DNA from: Marinomonas pollencensis
GTDB taxonomy: Bacteria > Pseudomonadota > Gammaproteobacteria > Pseudomonadales > Marinomonadaceae
DNA length: 63,642 nt
Reading direction: 5' to 3'
Assembly: GCF_003387375.1 (NCBI RefSeq)
Contig: NZ_QUNG01000017.1
Location: forward strand, 4,004-67,645
The notes beneath the pieces are model-generated. The model made no database searches and was not told where the DNA came from. It saw only the letters and a program-made list of their open reading frames with translations. Positions 24,308 to 33,595 of the stretch are shown piece by piece. The first letter of the stretch is position 1, and each line of letters starts with the position of its first letter. The translations under genes were made by a program, and so were the position numbers.

Positions 24308-25891
24308 TTATTTATAAAGATGCATGTCGCCACGCAAACCTTTAAATAGGGCAACACACATAATCAGCATCAGTAGGGTAAACGGTAAGCCGATAGTCAC
24401 TGCTGCCGCTTGAATGGCTGACAAGGCTTCTGAGCCACCACCAACAAGCAAAGCAATGGCAATCACGCCTTCTAATACCGCCCAGAAGACACGCTGAATC
24501 ATTGGTGCATCTGTTTTACCGCCGGCGGTAATACCGTCGATAACCAGAGAGCCTGAGTCAGAGGAAGTGACAAAGAATACCAAGACCAAGACGATACCAA
24601 TGAAGGAGGCAAGAGAAGTTAGCGGCAAGCTCTCAAGCATTTGGAACATGGCCAAGGAAGCATCGGTTAGGCCGCCAGCTAAAGAGCCTGTACCGTTGGT
24701 AATTTGATCTAACGCAGAGCCACCGAAAATAGACATCCAAACAAGAGAGACTGCTGTTGGTACTAGCAAGACGGCAGTTAGGAATTCACGAACGGTACGG
24801 CCACGAGAAACGCGCGCGATAAACATACCAACAAATGGCGACCAGGAAATCCACCAAGCCCAGTAGAAGATAGTCCAACCGTGATAGAAGGTTTGGTCTT
24901 CACGGCCAATCCAATTACCTAGCGGAATAATGTTCTCTACATAACCTAAGAAAGTTGTGCCCATGGTGCCGAAAATAGCACCTGTGTTGCCCACGATCAG
25001 AACAAATGCCGCAAAGACTGCAGCGATGACCATGTTGACATTACTCAATAATTTAACGCCGCCTTCAAGGCCACGAGCTACCGAGAAAATAGCCACCGCG
25101 GTAACACCACAAATCACCACAATTTGAGTGGTTAGCGTGTTAGGGATATTGAAGAGGAAGTTCAGACCACTGGCAGCCTGTTGTGCACCAAAGCCAAGAG
25201 ATGTCGCCAAACCAAAAATAGTCGCGATTACCGCAAGTGTATCGATGCAGTGACCAATCACGCCCCATACTTTCTCACCAAAAAGAGGGTAGAAAGCAGA
25301 ACGAATAGTCAGCGGTAAACCTTTGTTATAAGCGAAGAAAGCCAATGATAAAGCGACAACAGCGTAGATCGCCCAAGGGTGAAGACCCCAATGGAACATG
25401 GTTGCGCCCATTGCCATTTTCACGGCTTCTGGGGTGTTGGCAGTAACATTAAGCGGTGTGCCGTACCAGCCTGTGTAATAAGCAACTGGTTCTGCCACAC
25501 TCCAGAACATCAAGCCAATACCCATACCGGCAGCAAACAACATGGAGAACCAGGTAATAGTCGAGTGCTCGGATTTGGCTTCACTGCCGCCTAAGCGGAT
25601 TTTTCCCATTGGTGAGAGGATCAGCGCCAAACAGAATAGAACAAAGATGTTGCCAGAGATGATGAAGAACCAATCAAAGTTGTTGATGGCCCAAGTTCGC
25701 GCGCCCAACAGAACTTCTTTCGCGTCGGTTGGGAACATGATAGTTGCAATAATAAATGCAAGAATGATGATTGCGCTGGTACTAAATACAGGGTTTAGGA
25801 TGTCCATTCCTAGGAAACGAATATTGTCCTGTCCCACCGTATATGAGGTATTGTATTCCTGCCGGCCGTTGCTCGGCGCCTTGTTTTTCAT
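24308..25891 (-). CDS. BCCT-family betaine/choline/carnitine transporter
   Basis: This 527-residue membrane protein of about 12 segments takes up compatible solutes with sodium or protons. The family core is present: AAGMGIGLMFWSVAEPVAYY (~140) and, near residues 345-375, FYWAWWISWSPFVGMFIARV with the conserved tryptophans, followed by SRGRTVREF. The length fits OpuD/BetP-type proteins with a short C-terminal tail rather than the long-tailed BetT type. The specific substrate (glycine betaine, choline, DMSP) cannot be told from sequence by eye. It is monocistronic with a long, gene-free leader region. Confidence 0.92.
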   Translation of the reverse strand: MKNKAPSNGRQEYNTSYTVGQDNIRFLGMDILNPVFSTSAIIILAFIIATIMFPTDAKEVLLGARTWAINNFDWFFIISGNIFVLFCLALILSPMGKIRLGGSEAKSEHSTITWFSMLFAAGMGIGLMFWSVAEPVAYYTGWYGTPLNVTANTPEAVKMAMGATMFHWGLHPWAIYAVVALSLAFFAYNKGLPLTIRSAFYPLFGEKVWGVIGHCIDTLAVIATIFGLATSLGFGAQQAASGLNFLFNIPNTLTTQIVVICGVTAVAIFSVARGLEGGVKLLSNVNMVIAAVFAAFVLIVGNTGAIFGTMGTTFLGYVENIIPLGNWIGREDQTFYHGWTIFYWAWWISWSPFVGMFIARVSRGRTVREFLTAVLLVPTAVSLVWMSIFGGSALDQITNGTGSLAGGLTDASLAMFQMLESLPLTSLASFIGIVLVLVFFVTSSDSGSLVIDGITAGGKTDAPMIQRVFWAVLEGVIAIALLVGGGSEALSAIQAAAVTIGLPFTLLMLIMCVALFKGLRGDMHLYK

Positions 25892-26334
25892 AGATCTCTC
25901 CTGAATAAGTAAACACTTTTCGAATCTTTCTAAACAAACTTCGTGCAGCCAACTGGCTTTTGCTTGACCAATCCAACTTTTATCATAAAAAAAGTCTGGA
26001 GAAGAACTGTTCTTGTTACGTCATGAATTGTCCTATTTTCCCTTTACCGCGAATGCTTAGGTAAGCATTGTTGGCAACAAAGACAAGCAATCGATCCGCA
26101 GTTTTGCGGAGCTAAAGACAATATCAGGTCTTTAATAGCAATTAGATGACACAGGCAAAACCGTTCAGTGGCGCTGATTTTATTGTTTAGATGAAGGTGT
26201 TTTAGATAAACACGCTATGTCGTGTTTATCTAAAACCAGAATAAAGAAGGACATTCTCCGTGTCCGTCTCATAATTAGCGGCAAGATTTACATTTATTTG
26301 TTTAGATGTCAAACTATTGTCAAAAAAGAGGACG
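25892..26334. other. Gene-free region between the BCCT gene and hemW
   Basis: This is about 440 bases of AT-rich DNA with no credible reading frame. It should contain the BCCT promoter (minus strand). Its one striking feature is the 15-base inverted repeat at 26200-26235, listed separately. Confidence 0.6.
26200..26235. repeat. Perfect 15-bp inverted repeat with 6-base loop
   Basis: TTTTAGATAAACACG (26200-26214) is exactly complementary to CGTGTTTATCTAAAA (26221-26235). There is no T-run on either side, so it is not a standard terminator. It lies ~100 bases downstream of hemW. It could be an operator, a mobile repeat or an mRNA 3'-end hairpin. Confidence 0.85.
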
Positions 26335-27513
26335 CTAAGCAAGAAAGAGTTCAAGCAGCTCATTTAAGAATAATTTGCCCTTTTCTGTGGTTTTCACTTT
26401 TCCTATTTGCCACTGTTCAGCGTCAAGAAATCCTTTCTTAAGCGCCGTTTTACAGGCTTCTAATAAAGCTTGCGGTAGAGGCTGATAGGTATAGCGCTGA
26501 TAATCTTGCAAGTCAAAGTCTTCAAATAGACGCAGACGATTCATCATAAATTCCAATGGTAAATCTTCCTGCTCTATGGATTCTTTGATGACTAATGCTT
26601 CAGCGAGATTATTCAGGTAGTGATTCGGATGGCGAGTTTTACGGCTGCGAAAAATTTGCCCATCTGGTAATGTGATTTTGCCATGTGCGCCTGCACCAAT
26701 ACCAAGATAGTCCCCAAAGCGCCAATAGTTTAAATTATGAGCGGCTCGATGATTTGCTTTAGCATTGGCGGATACTTCATATTGTGCGTAGCCATGTTTT
26801 TCTAGCAGTGCCTGACCTGCGTCTTGAATTTCCCATAAGGTATTGTCTTCGGGAAGACTTGGTGGGCGCCGATAAAATTCGGTATTGGGTTCAATTGTCA
26901 GCTGGTACCAGGAAATATGCTCAGGGTTAAGCTGGACCGCGAGCGTTAAGTCTTCCATAGCCATATCTAGGCTTTGGTCGGGGAGGCCATGCATTAAATC
27001 AATGTTGATATTATCGAAGCCTGCGAGGCGAGACTTATCCACAGCATGGATAGCTTCTTCTCGGTTGTGGATTCTTCCTAGGGTTTTCAACAGGTTTGGC
27101 TGAAAACTTTGAATACCAATGGACAATCGGTTAATGCCAGCTTGACGGAAATGACGAAACTTCTCTTGCTCAAAGGTGCCCGGGTTTGCCTCCATGGTGA
27201 TTTCGGCATTATCAACCCAGGTTAGTTTGTCACGTAGAGCGTCCATTAAACGGTAATAAAAGTCCTCGCTCATTAAGCTTGGTGTACCGCCACCAATGAA
27301 AGCGGTCTGGATTGGTCGACCTGCCACATAAGGCATATCTGCGTCTAAATCCGCTAATAACTGTGCTAAATAGGCGTCTTCAGGTAGTTTTCCGTCTTGC
27401 TCAAAGCGGTCAGCTTGGTGTGAATTGAAATCACAATAGGGGCATTTCCGCACACACCAAGGCAAATGAATGTACAGGCTAAGTGGCGGCAAGCTGGCCG
27501 TATGATCTGTCAT
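26335..27513 (-). CDS. hemW: HemW, radical SAM heme chaperone
   Basis: This 392-residue radical SAM protein has the cluster motif CVRKCPYC (C-x3-C-x2-C) at about residues 16-23, preceded by LYIHLPW. GGGTPSLM and ANPGTFEQEKF follow, with a C-terminal HemN-type domain (~285-390). HemW is often annotated as coproporphyrinogen oxidase but acts as a heme-binding chaperone. It lacks the longer N-terminus of HemN. It overlaps rdgB by four bases, a conserved pairing in gammaproteobacteria. Confidence 0.93.
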   Translation of the reverse strand: MTDHTASLPPLSLYIHLPWCVRKCPYCDFNSHQADRFEQDGKLPEDAYLAQLLADLDADMPYVAGRPIQTAFIGGGTPSLMSEDFYYRLMDALRDKLTWVDNAEITMEANPGTFEQEKFRHFRQAGINRLSIGIQSFQPNLLKTLGRIHNREEAIHAVDKSRLAGFDNINIDLMHGLPDQSLDMAMEDLTLAVQLNPEHISWYQLTIEPNTEFYRRPPSLPEDNTLWEIQDAGQALLEKHGYAQYEVSANAKANHRAAHNLNYWRFGDYLGIGAGAHGKITLPDGQIFRSRKTRHPNHYLNNLAEALVIKESIEQEDLPLEFMMNRLRLFEDFDLQDYQRYTYQPLPQALLEACKTALKKGFLDAEQWQIGKVKTTEKGKLFLNELLELFLA

Positions 27514-28118
27514 AGAGAAGTTCTGCGTTGTTGGAAGGCGGTAACCAGTTGTCTTAGGGCTTGGGCACGATGGCTGATTTGGTTTTTTACTTCTTTTGGT
27601 AGGCTAGCAGCACTACAGCCACATTCTGGCACATAGAAAACGGGATCGTAACCAAAGCCTTCTTGGCCTTCTGTTGAGGTTAAAATGCGCCCCTCCCAAA
27701 CCCCATGAAATACCAAAGGAGTTGGGTCATTTTGGTGGCGTAAATACGCCAGAACGCAATGAAAGCGAGCACTTCTCTGAGACTCAGCTACGCCGTCCAG
27801 TTTTTCTAGTAATAGTGCATTATTGGCTTCGTTGTTACCGTGATCCCCAGCAAAGCGAGCCGAGTAGATACCAGGTGCGCCATTAAGGAAGTCGACTTCG
27901 ATACCAGAATCATCTGCCAAGGCTGGTAAGCCAGTATGTGCGCAAGCATGACGCGCTTTTAAAATGGCATTTTCAATAAAGGTTAGGCCTGTTTCATCTG
28001 CTTCAGGCACATCAAATTCGTTTTGTGGTTTGATATCAAAGCCAAGGTTTCCTAGTAAGGCATTGAATTCTTTAATCTTACCAGCGTTGTTGCTGGCCAA
28101 TACGATGGTTTGGCTCAT
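27510..28118 (-). CDS. rdgB: dITP/XTP pyrophosphatase RdgB
   Basis: This 202-residue Ham1/RdgB enzyme removes deaminated purine nucleotides (dITP, XTP) from the pool. Conserved motifs are VLASNNAGKIKEFNALL at the N-terminus, ALADDSGIEVDFLNGAPG (~68), YSARFAG, and near residue 150 GFGYDPVFYVPE. Active-site residues look intact. It lies after the metXW terminator and overlaps hemW, so these two form their own transcription unit. Confidence 0.95.
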   Translation of the reverse strand: MSQTIVLASNNAGKIKEFNALLGNLGFDIKPQNEFDVPEADETGLTFIENAILKARHACAHTGLPALADDSGIEVDFLNGAPGIYSARFAGDHGNNEANNALLLEKLDGVAESQRSARFHCVLAYLRHQNDPTPLVFHGVWEGRILTSTEGQEGFGYDPVFYVPECGCSAASLPKEVKNQISHRAQALRQLVTAFQQRRTSL

Positions 28119-28157
28119 CGTTTTTCCTCTGCAGTATAAATGCGCTGTTGGGACGTA

Positions 28158-28183
28158 AAAGGCGGCAGAAGAGCCGCCTTTTT
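28158..28183 (-). terminator. Terminator after metXW
   Basis: AAAGGCGGC (28158-28166) pairs with GCCGCCTTT (28173-28181), with T-rich flanks on both strands. It separates metXW from rdgB-hemW. Confidence 0.85.
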
Positions 28184-28207
28184 CATGGTGTCGAGATGAC
28201 GTTCAGT

Positions 28208-28798
28208 TTAGCGCGTAATGTGAAAAATAGCCGTCTCACTAAACATATTAGGCATAGTACGAATCCACCAATGGTCGCGTAAATGACCGTCGACTGCTGC
28301 CCAACGTAAAATCTTAATGCCTTTTTCATTACATAGGCGCTCAAAATCTTGGAAAGTAAAAAAGTGAATGTTGGGCGTGTCATACCAATTATAGGGTAGG
28401 AAATCAGACACTGGCATACGGCCTTTGAGTGCCAGATGCAGACGGCTGCGCCAGTGGCCGAAATTTGGGAAGGTGATAATGCATTCCTTACCAATACGCA
28501 GCATTTCGTCGATGAGTAGGTCCGGGCGGCGAAACTGTTGTAGAGCATGGGTCATCAACACTAAATCGAAGCTGTGGTCTTCAAAGTTTTGCAAACCTTC
28601 GTCGATGTTTTGCTCTAAAACAGGGATGCCTTTTTCAATACAGGTGTTCAGGTCATCTTGGCCTATCTCTAGGCCATATCCTGTAATTTGTTTGTTGTTT
28701 ATCAGGTGATGGAGGAGCTCACCTGGGCCACAAGCCAAATCAAGAACATGTAAGTTAGGCTGAATCCATTCATCAATCATTTCTAAATCAGAACGCAT
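28208..28798 (-). CDS. metW: MetW, partner protein of methionine biosynthesis
   Basis: This 196-residue protein has a SAM-methyltransferase-like fold: [20 protein letters not shown], the glycine motif LDLACGPGELL (~19-29) and NFGHWRSRLHL (~118). MetW is almost always encoded beside metX and is thought to assist or modulate that acyltransferase. Its start is fused to the metX stop, an arrangement that favours coupled synthesis. Confidence 0.93.
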   Translation of the reverse strand: MRSDLEMIDEWIQPNLHVLDLACGPGELLHHLINNKQITGYGLEIGQDDLNTCIEKGIPVLEQNIDEGLQNFEDHSFDLVLMTHALQQFRRPDLLIDEMLRIGKECIITFPNFGHWRSRLHLALKGRMPVSDFLPYNWYDTPNIHFFTFQDFERLCNEKGIKILRWAAVDGHLRDHWWIRTMPNMFSETAIFHITR

Positions 28799-29955
28799 TA
28801 TAAAGCCTCCGAAGTGATGCTTTTACCGACACGCGTTAAAAAGCTGTTTAATGTTCTCATATAACGGGGGATAGGAAACAAGAAGGCATCGTGGCCTTCT
28901 GCTGCTTCTATTTTTGCATAGGAAACGTGTTTCCCCGCCTTTACTAAAGCATTCACAATTTCTTCACTGCGCTCGGGAGAGAAGCGCCAATCGGTCGTGA
29001 AGGAAACCAATAAAAATTCACACTGCGCGCGTTTTAATACGGCGGCCAAATCGCCACCGGTTGCTGCTGCAGGGTCGAAATAGTCGAGTGCTTTGGTCAT
29101 CAGCATATAGGTATTGGCATCAAATCGTTTGGTGAAGGCCTCACCCTGGTAGCGCAAGTAGCTTTCTACCTCAAATTCAATGCCATAATTGTATTGGTAT
29201 TCTTCATGACGCATCTGACGGCCAAATTTTGAGCCCATAGCATCATCGGATAAATAGGTAATATGACCGAGCATTCTGGCTAATCCAAGGCCATTGGTCG
29301 GAACGGATTGTTGGCTCAAATAGCGACCATCATGAAAGTCTGGATCACGTCGAATAGACTGACGAGCGACTTCATTAAAGGCAATGTTTTGAGTCGATAA
29401 ATTCGGTGCAGAGGCAATAATTACAGCGGCTTTTAAACGCTCTGGAAAGCGAATACTCCATTCTAGTACTTGCATGCCTCCTAGGCTTCCGCCAACGATG
29501 GCAGCAAAGGTCTGAATGCCCAGCTTATCAGCCAAACGGGCTTGGCTTTCGACCCAATCTTGCACGGTTACTAAAGGGAAATTCTCGCCCCAAATCTCAC
29601 CGTTTTCAGGGTTGATACTGGTCGGGCCTGTACTGCCGGAACATCCGCCTAAATTGTTTAAGCTGATGACAAAAAAGCGTTCTGTATCGATGGCTTTTCC
29701 AGGCCCAATGGCACTGTCCCACCAGCCAGGTTTTTTGTCCGACATGGCGTGATAGCCCGCCGCATGATGATCGCCACTTAAGGCGTGACAAATCAAAATG
29801 GCATTTGAAGCAGAGGAATTTAACTTGCCATACGTTTCATAAACAAGTTGATAGCTAGGTAACTCTTGGCCACAAGAGAGCCTAAGAGGCGTCTCAAACT
29901 GTGCAGTCTGTGGCGCAACAATACCAACAGAATCGGCTGGGATAGCGTCCGGCAT
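28798..29955 (-). CDS. metX: Homoserine O-acyltransferase MetX
   Basis: This 385-residue alpha/beta hydrolase acylates homoserine in methionine synthesis. The nucleophile elbow is GGSLGGMQ (~155, serine), with the catalytic aspartate in [11 protein letters not shown] (~310) and histidine in EGHDAFLF (~350). [15 protein letters not shown] near residue 54 is diagnostic. Many MetX proteins paired with MetW use succinyl-CoA rather than acetyl-CoA; the specificity here is not resolved by eye. It is first in the metXW unit. Confidence 0.94.
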   Translation of the reverse strand: MPDAIPADSVGIVAPQTAQFETPLRLSCGQELPSYQLVYETYGKLNSSASNAILICHALSGDHHAAGYHAMSDKKPGWWDSAIGPGKAIDTERFFVISLNNLGGCSGSTGPTSINPENGEIWGENFPLVTVQDWVESQARLADKLGIQTFAAIVGGSLGGMQVLEWSIRFPERLKAAVIIASAPNLSTQNIAFNEVARQSIRRDPDFHDGRYLSQQSVPTNGLGLARMLGHITYLSDDAMGSKFGRQMRHEEYQYNYGIEFEVESYLRYQGEAFTKRFDANTYMLMTKALDYFDPAAATGGDLAAVLKRAQCEFLLVSFTTDWRFSPERSEEIVNALVKAGKHVSYAKIEAAEGHDAFLFPIPRYMRTLNSFLTRVGKSITSEAL

Positions 29956-30084
29956 AAGCTTTTGATGTCCTGGTGAAAATTATCGCGCTTTGCACTAGCA
30001 AAAAAGCGGACAGGGTGAATCTAGAGGCACAGTCTAGCGGTTGCGGCAGACCTCATCAAGAGAGCGGAGAAGAAATGCGAGATC

Positions 30085-30143
30085 CGTCTAGTATGGGCGG
30101 CCGATCATTGCTTTGGCAATCGACCAACTGCCCATACTAGACG
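30085..30143. repeat. Long inverted repeat between rsmD and metX
   Basis: CGTCTAGTATGGGC (30085-30098) is exactly complementary to GCCCATACTAGACG (30130-30143). Inside the loop, ATTGC (30107-30111) and GCAAT (30116-30120) form a second short hairpin. No T-run follows on either strand, and it sits after the end of rsmD and ahead of metX. It could be a REP-like element, a processing hairpin or an operator. Confidence 0.85.
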
Positions 30144-30155
30144 CGCAGAATAGTG

Positions 30156-30764
30156 CTAAGCGGTTATTTGGTTCACTGCAAATAAGCGGTATACCAGCTG
30201 TCCTGCTGTTTTTTCTTTCTCTAAATGCCAAGCTGGCGGCAATTCAGGAAGGGCCGCTTCTTTTTCCATTTCGATATACACCAGCGCTTTATCTGCTAAC
30301 CAGCCATTTTCGAGCAAAGGAATGATTTGCGCCAACCAGTTTTTACGAAACGGAGGGTCTAAAAAGATGAGGTCGAGCGGCTGTGGGGTCGCGGTTGCCA
30401 GAAATTCAGCGGCATTTTGCTGTATTACTTGATAGTTTTCCGCTTTCAATGTGGTGAGGTTATCAGTCATCTGTTTTGCTACGATTTTTGAATTGTCGAC
30501 AAATAATGCGCTTTTAGCACCACGAGATAATGCTTCTAGTCCCAGTGCCCCAGAGCCACAAAACAGGTCGGCGCAACGAGCACCAGGAACCTCATAATTG
30601 ATCCAGTTAAAGAGCGTCTCTCGGACCCTATCTGGCGTAGGTCTGAGCCCCTCTATATTAGGAATGGGTAATTGCCTTGAACGCCACTCACCAGAAATGA
30701 TACGCAGTTTTGAAGCTCGCTCTTTTGATTTTGTGGAGGAGTGAACGCTGATTTTCTTTTTCAT
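30156..30764 (-). CDS. rsmD: 16S rRNA m2G966 methyltransferase RsmD
   Basis: This 202-residue enzyme methylates guanine 966 of 16S rRNA. It carries LRIISGEWRSRQLPIP, LRPTPDRVRETLFNW, the SAM site DLFCGSGALGLEALSRGA (~66-83) and the catalytic IFLDPPF (~136-142). The first ~18 residues are a basic, non-conserved extension. It follows the M16-like gene with a one-base overlap. RsmD is usually found beside ftsY, as here. Confidence 0.94.
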   Translation of the reverse strand: MKKKISVHSSTKSKERASKLRIISGEWRSRQLPIPNIEGLRPTPDRVRETLFNWINYEVPGARCADLFCGSGALGLEALSRGAKSALFVDNSKIVAKQMTDNLTTLKAENYQVIQQNAAEFLATATPQPLDLIFLDPPFRKNWLAQIIPLLENGWLADKALVYIEMEKEAALPELPPAWHLEKEKTAGQLVYRLFAVNQITA

Positions 30765-32080
30765 TAGTAGACCTGAATCTCTTGGTAAGATGACGTGATA
30801 AACAACGCGTTTAATGCGTTTTTATAGTCGTCTTGGTTAAACGTGTCGATTGCATTTTGATATTGATTGGCAAACTGAGTTAAGGTCAGCGAGCCGTTTT
30901 CTTGGGTGACGCTAGCCGCGAGATGGCTCCACCAACTAGGGCTTAAGGTGCGTTGGGCTAGCTGGTTTTTTAACTGATCGAGTAATGCATTAAAGTGTGC
31001 TGAGTCTTGCACGGAAGGTATGCTTGCGGCATCTATCATGCTGCGTGCGGTTACGCCCTTAGCATCTTGGTTTGTTGTCGATGTGGCCAATACCGGTTGG
31101 CTGTGTTGTGCTCGCCAATAGAGCCAAGGGTGTTTGCCGGAAAGGGTTAAATTGAGTCGTACATAACCAAGGGTCCCTTGGTGACTTAATGTGTTGATCA
31201 GATCTGCCCCCCAAATTTGTAAACTCAACCATTGTTTCACTGAGGTAAGCGAGTTTAAAGCCAATATACTTTGGGTTTCTTTGGGGAACGCAAGGTGAGA
31301 TGGTTGGCTAGCCTTGTTGAGTTTTGCGCTTTGCCAAGTCATAGCTGACAAGTTGCTTGGGTCATTTGCGGCCGGAGCGAAGTGCTCACTAAGAGTGTTC
31401 AAACTGGCTTTGATTGATTGTTGAGCCTGTTTGCTCATGCCGCCAATAATAAAAATTGCCGAGGTATGCTGAGTCAGCTGTTGATAATAATGGCTGACAG
31501 TCTGCTGGGTAACCTTTGTGTTCTGTTGAGGAGCGCTGGAGACCGAAAACAAATGTTCTTCTAGTGTTTGCTGGGTATGGTTAGCTTGATTAAATTGTCT
31601 TTGCCAATGATCAAGCGCTCGGGCTTTAAAAACTGGAGCGGTTAACCACTGAGAAATGAGAGTTAACGTTGGCATTAAATACGCCGGCTCGCTATTTAAC
31701 GTCAGAGCAATGGTTTGGCTCTGGTAATCATAATCACTGCTTACCTTTGCCGCTAATGGTGCGAGGCGCTGGTTGATGCTGGCTGTACTCAAAGGCAATG
31801 AATCCGCCATCAGTAAAGCAAGGGTTGCATCCGTTAACTCAGGCAAACGTGAGGGGGTATTGAAAAGAAAGCGCACTTCTAGTTTGTTGGTATTGGCCCA
31901 CTTATCTTGCGCCAGCCAAATCACAGGAATGCCGGAGTGAGTTTGCCACTTTTCTATTTTAGGGGTTGGATATGGAGAGTCTGGAGCGGTTAAATTCAAC
32001 ACCCAGATAATCAGTGTCGACAAGACCATGACGGCAGCCAAAGCAGGGCGGCTAAAAAGAGGTTTTTTGCTGTTAAACAT
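30764..32080 (-). CDS. M16 (pitrilysin) family protein lacking the zinc site
   Basis: This ~438-residue protein has a membrane anchor or signal segment near the N-terminus (PALAAVMVLSTLIIWVLNL) and an M16 peptidase-like fold (IPVIWLAQDKWANTNKLEVRFLF, later DYQSQTIALTLNSEP). The position that should carry the zinc motif H-x-x-E-H reads ELTDATLALLMAD, so the metal site is gone. In related bacteria two M16 genes, one active and one inactive, usually lie between ftsY and rsmD; only this inactive-type gene is present here. The start at 32080 (MFNSKK) was preferred over a TTG at 32125. It may have a structural role or be a relic. Confidence 0.7.
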   Translation of the reverse strand: MFNSKKPLFSRPALAAVMVLSTLIIWVLNLTAPDSPYPTPKIEKWQTHSGIPVIWLAQDKWANTNKLEVRFLFNTPSRLPELTDATLALLMADSLPLSTASINQRLAPLAAKVSSDYDYQSQTIALTLNSEPAYLMPTLTLISQWLTAPVFKARALDHWQRQFNQANHTQQTLEEHLFSVSSAPQQNTKVTQQTVSHYYQQLTQHTSAIFIIGGMSKQAQQSIKASLNTLSEHFAPAANDPSNLSAMTWQSAKLNKASQPSHLAFPKETQSILALNSLTSVKQWLSLQIWGADLINTLSHQGTLGYVRLNLTLSGKHPWLYWRAQHSQPVLATSTTNQDAKGVTARSMIDAASIPSVQDSAHFNALLDQLKNQLAQRTLSPSWWSHLAASVTQENGSLTLTQFANQYQNAIDTFNQDDYKNALNALFITSSYQEIQVY

Positions 32081-32257
32081 ATCGAACCATAAGAAAGACG
32101 GACGCGATGTGTGGCTTTTCCACAAAACTAGACCTGTTTGCCAATAGGAATGATGATAAAATCACCGCTTTCAGTGCCAATAATAGTGGCCGCTGTATTG
32201 AATAGTAGCATTTCACTGGTGTAAACAGCACCAGTCTAGACATAAGAGACCGACTTG

Positions 32258-33517
32258 ATGGAATTTGTTAACCAGCTCATTGCTTTATTAACTCCGTATC
32301 TTGGTGAGTATGCCCGGTATGCGCCGATTGTCATTGGTACTGCGTTGGCCATATTAGCGATCATTATTAAGCGCCGCGTAGTCAAAGGGATGGGTGCAGA
32401 TATAAAGTCTGCTAAGAAAAAGGGTATAGAAGGCGAGAAAGCACAAGCGACAGAAGAAGAAACGTCGAGTTCTGCACCAGTAGACGGTGAAGAGCTGCCT
32501 AAACAAGCCAGTGATACCGTTATTGAAGCAGAAGTAGAGGCAAAAGTAGAGACAGAAGCGAAGGTAGCAGAAGAAGTGCCACCTGCTGCCCCCACACTTT
32601 CTTGGTCGCAACGGATTAAATCAGGTTTGTCGCGTACTCGAAATGGCTTAGGTAGCGGTTTATCTTCGATTATTAGCGGCAGCAAAAAAGTAGATGAAGA
32701 CTTATTAGAAGAGTTAGAAACCCAGCTTTTAGTAGCCGATGTAGGGATTGATGCGACACAATCATTAATGGCTGAGTTGACTGACAAGCTAAAACGTAAA
32801 GAGTTGAAAGACTCAGATGCTTTGTTGGCACATTTGAAGGCACAGATGCAGAGTATTCTCGTTTCCTCCGAAAAAGAACTGGTGCCAGAGAATCAAGAAG
32901 GTCCGTTTGTTATTCTTATGGTCGGTGTGAATGGCGTGGGTAAGACGACGACCATCGGCAAGCTGGCGAAAAAGTATCAGGCAGAAGGTAAGAGCGTGAT
33001 GCTGGCGGCAGGAGATACTTTCCGTGCAGCCGCGGTGGAGCAATTGCAAGTATGGGGTGAGCGTAACCAAGTTCCGGTCGTCGCTCAGCATACAGGTGCG
33101 GATTCTGCCTCTGTTATTTATGATGCTATCGAGTCCGCTAAAGCCAAAGGGGTGGACATAGTGATTGCAGACACCGCAGGGCGTTTGCAAAATAAAACGA
33201 ACCTGATGAATGAGTTGTCTAAAGTCGTTCGTGTTATGCAGAAGTTGGATGTACAGGCGCCCCATGAAGTAATGTTGGTATTGGATGCAGGCACCGGACA
33301 AAATGCTTTAAGCCAAGCTAAGTTATTTACAGAGGCGGTTGGCGTGAGTGGTATTACTCTAACCAAGCTAGATGGTACAGCGAAAGGTGGGATTATTTTT
33401 GCCATTGCGAAGCAATTTGGGCTACCGATTCGTTATATTGGTGTGGGTGAGCAAGCAGACGATTTACGGCCTTTTGTGGCTGAAGAGTTTATTGATGCCC
33501 TGTTTGATAGTGAATAA
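32258..33517 (+). CDS. ftsY: Signal recognition particle receptor FtsY
   Basis: This 419-residue GTPase docks ribosome-SRP complexes to the SecYEG translocon. It has a long acidic A domain with a hydrophobic N-terminus (YARYAPIVIGTALAILAIII) and many Glu/Ala repeats, then the N domain, then the G domain with VGVNGVGKTTTIGKLAKK (~225), DTFRAAA, DTAGRLQNK (~300) and TKLDGTAKGG (~368). It opens the ftsY-ftsE-ftsX-rpoH cluster, the same order as in E. coli. The ATG at 32258 was used. Confidence 0.96.
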   Translation: MEFVNQLIALLTPYLGEYARYAPIVIGTALAILAIIIKRRVVKGMGADIKSAKKKGIEGEKAQATEEETSSSAPVDGEELPKQASDTVIEAEVEAKVETEAKVAEEVPPAAPTLSWSQRIKSGLSRTRNGLGSGLSSIISGSKKVDEDLLEELETQLLVADVGIDATQSLMAELTDKLKRKELKDSDALLAHLKAQMQSILVSSEKELVPENQEGPFVILMVGVNGVGKTTTIGKLAKKYQAEGKSVMLAAGDTFRAAAVEQLQVWGERNQVPVVAQHTGADSASVIYDAIESAKAKGVDIVIADTAGRLQNKTNLMNELSKVVRVMQKLDVQAPHEVMLVLDAGTGQNALSQAKLFTEAVGVSGITLTKLDGTAKGGIIFAIAKQFGLPIRYIGVGEQADDLRPFVAEEFIDALFDSE

Positions 33518-33595
33518 ATACCGATTTCTACTGGGTATTAAATAGGAATAGATGGGCGCCTTAGTTGGCTAATGACATAAGGATACTGAAGCAGC

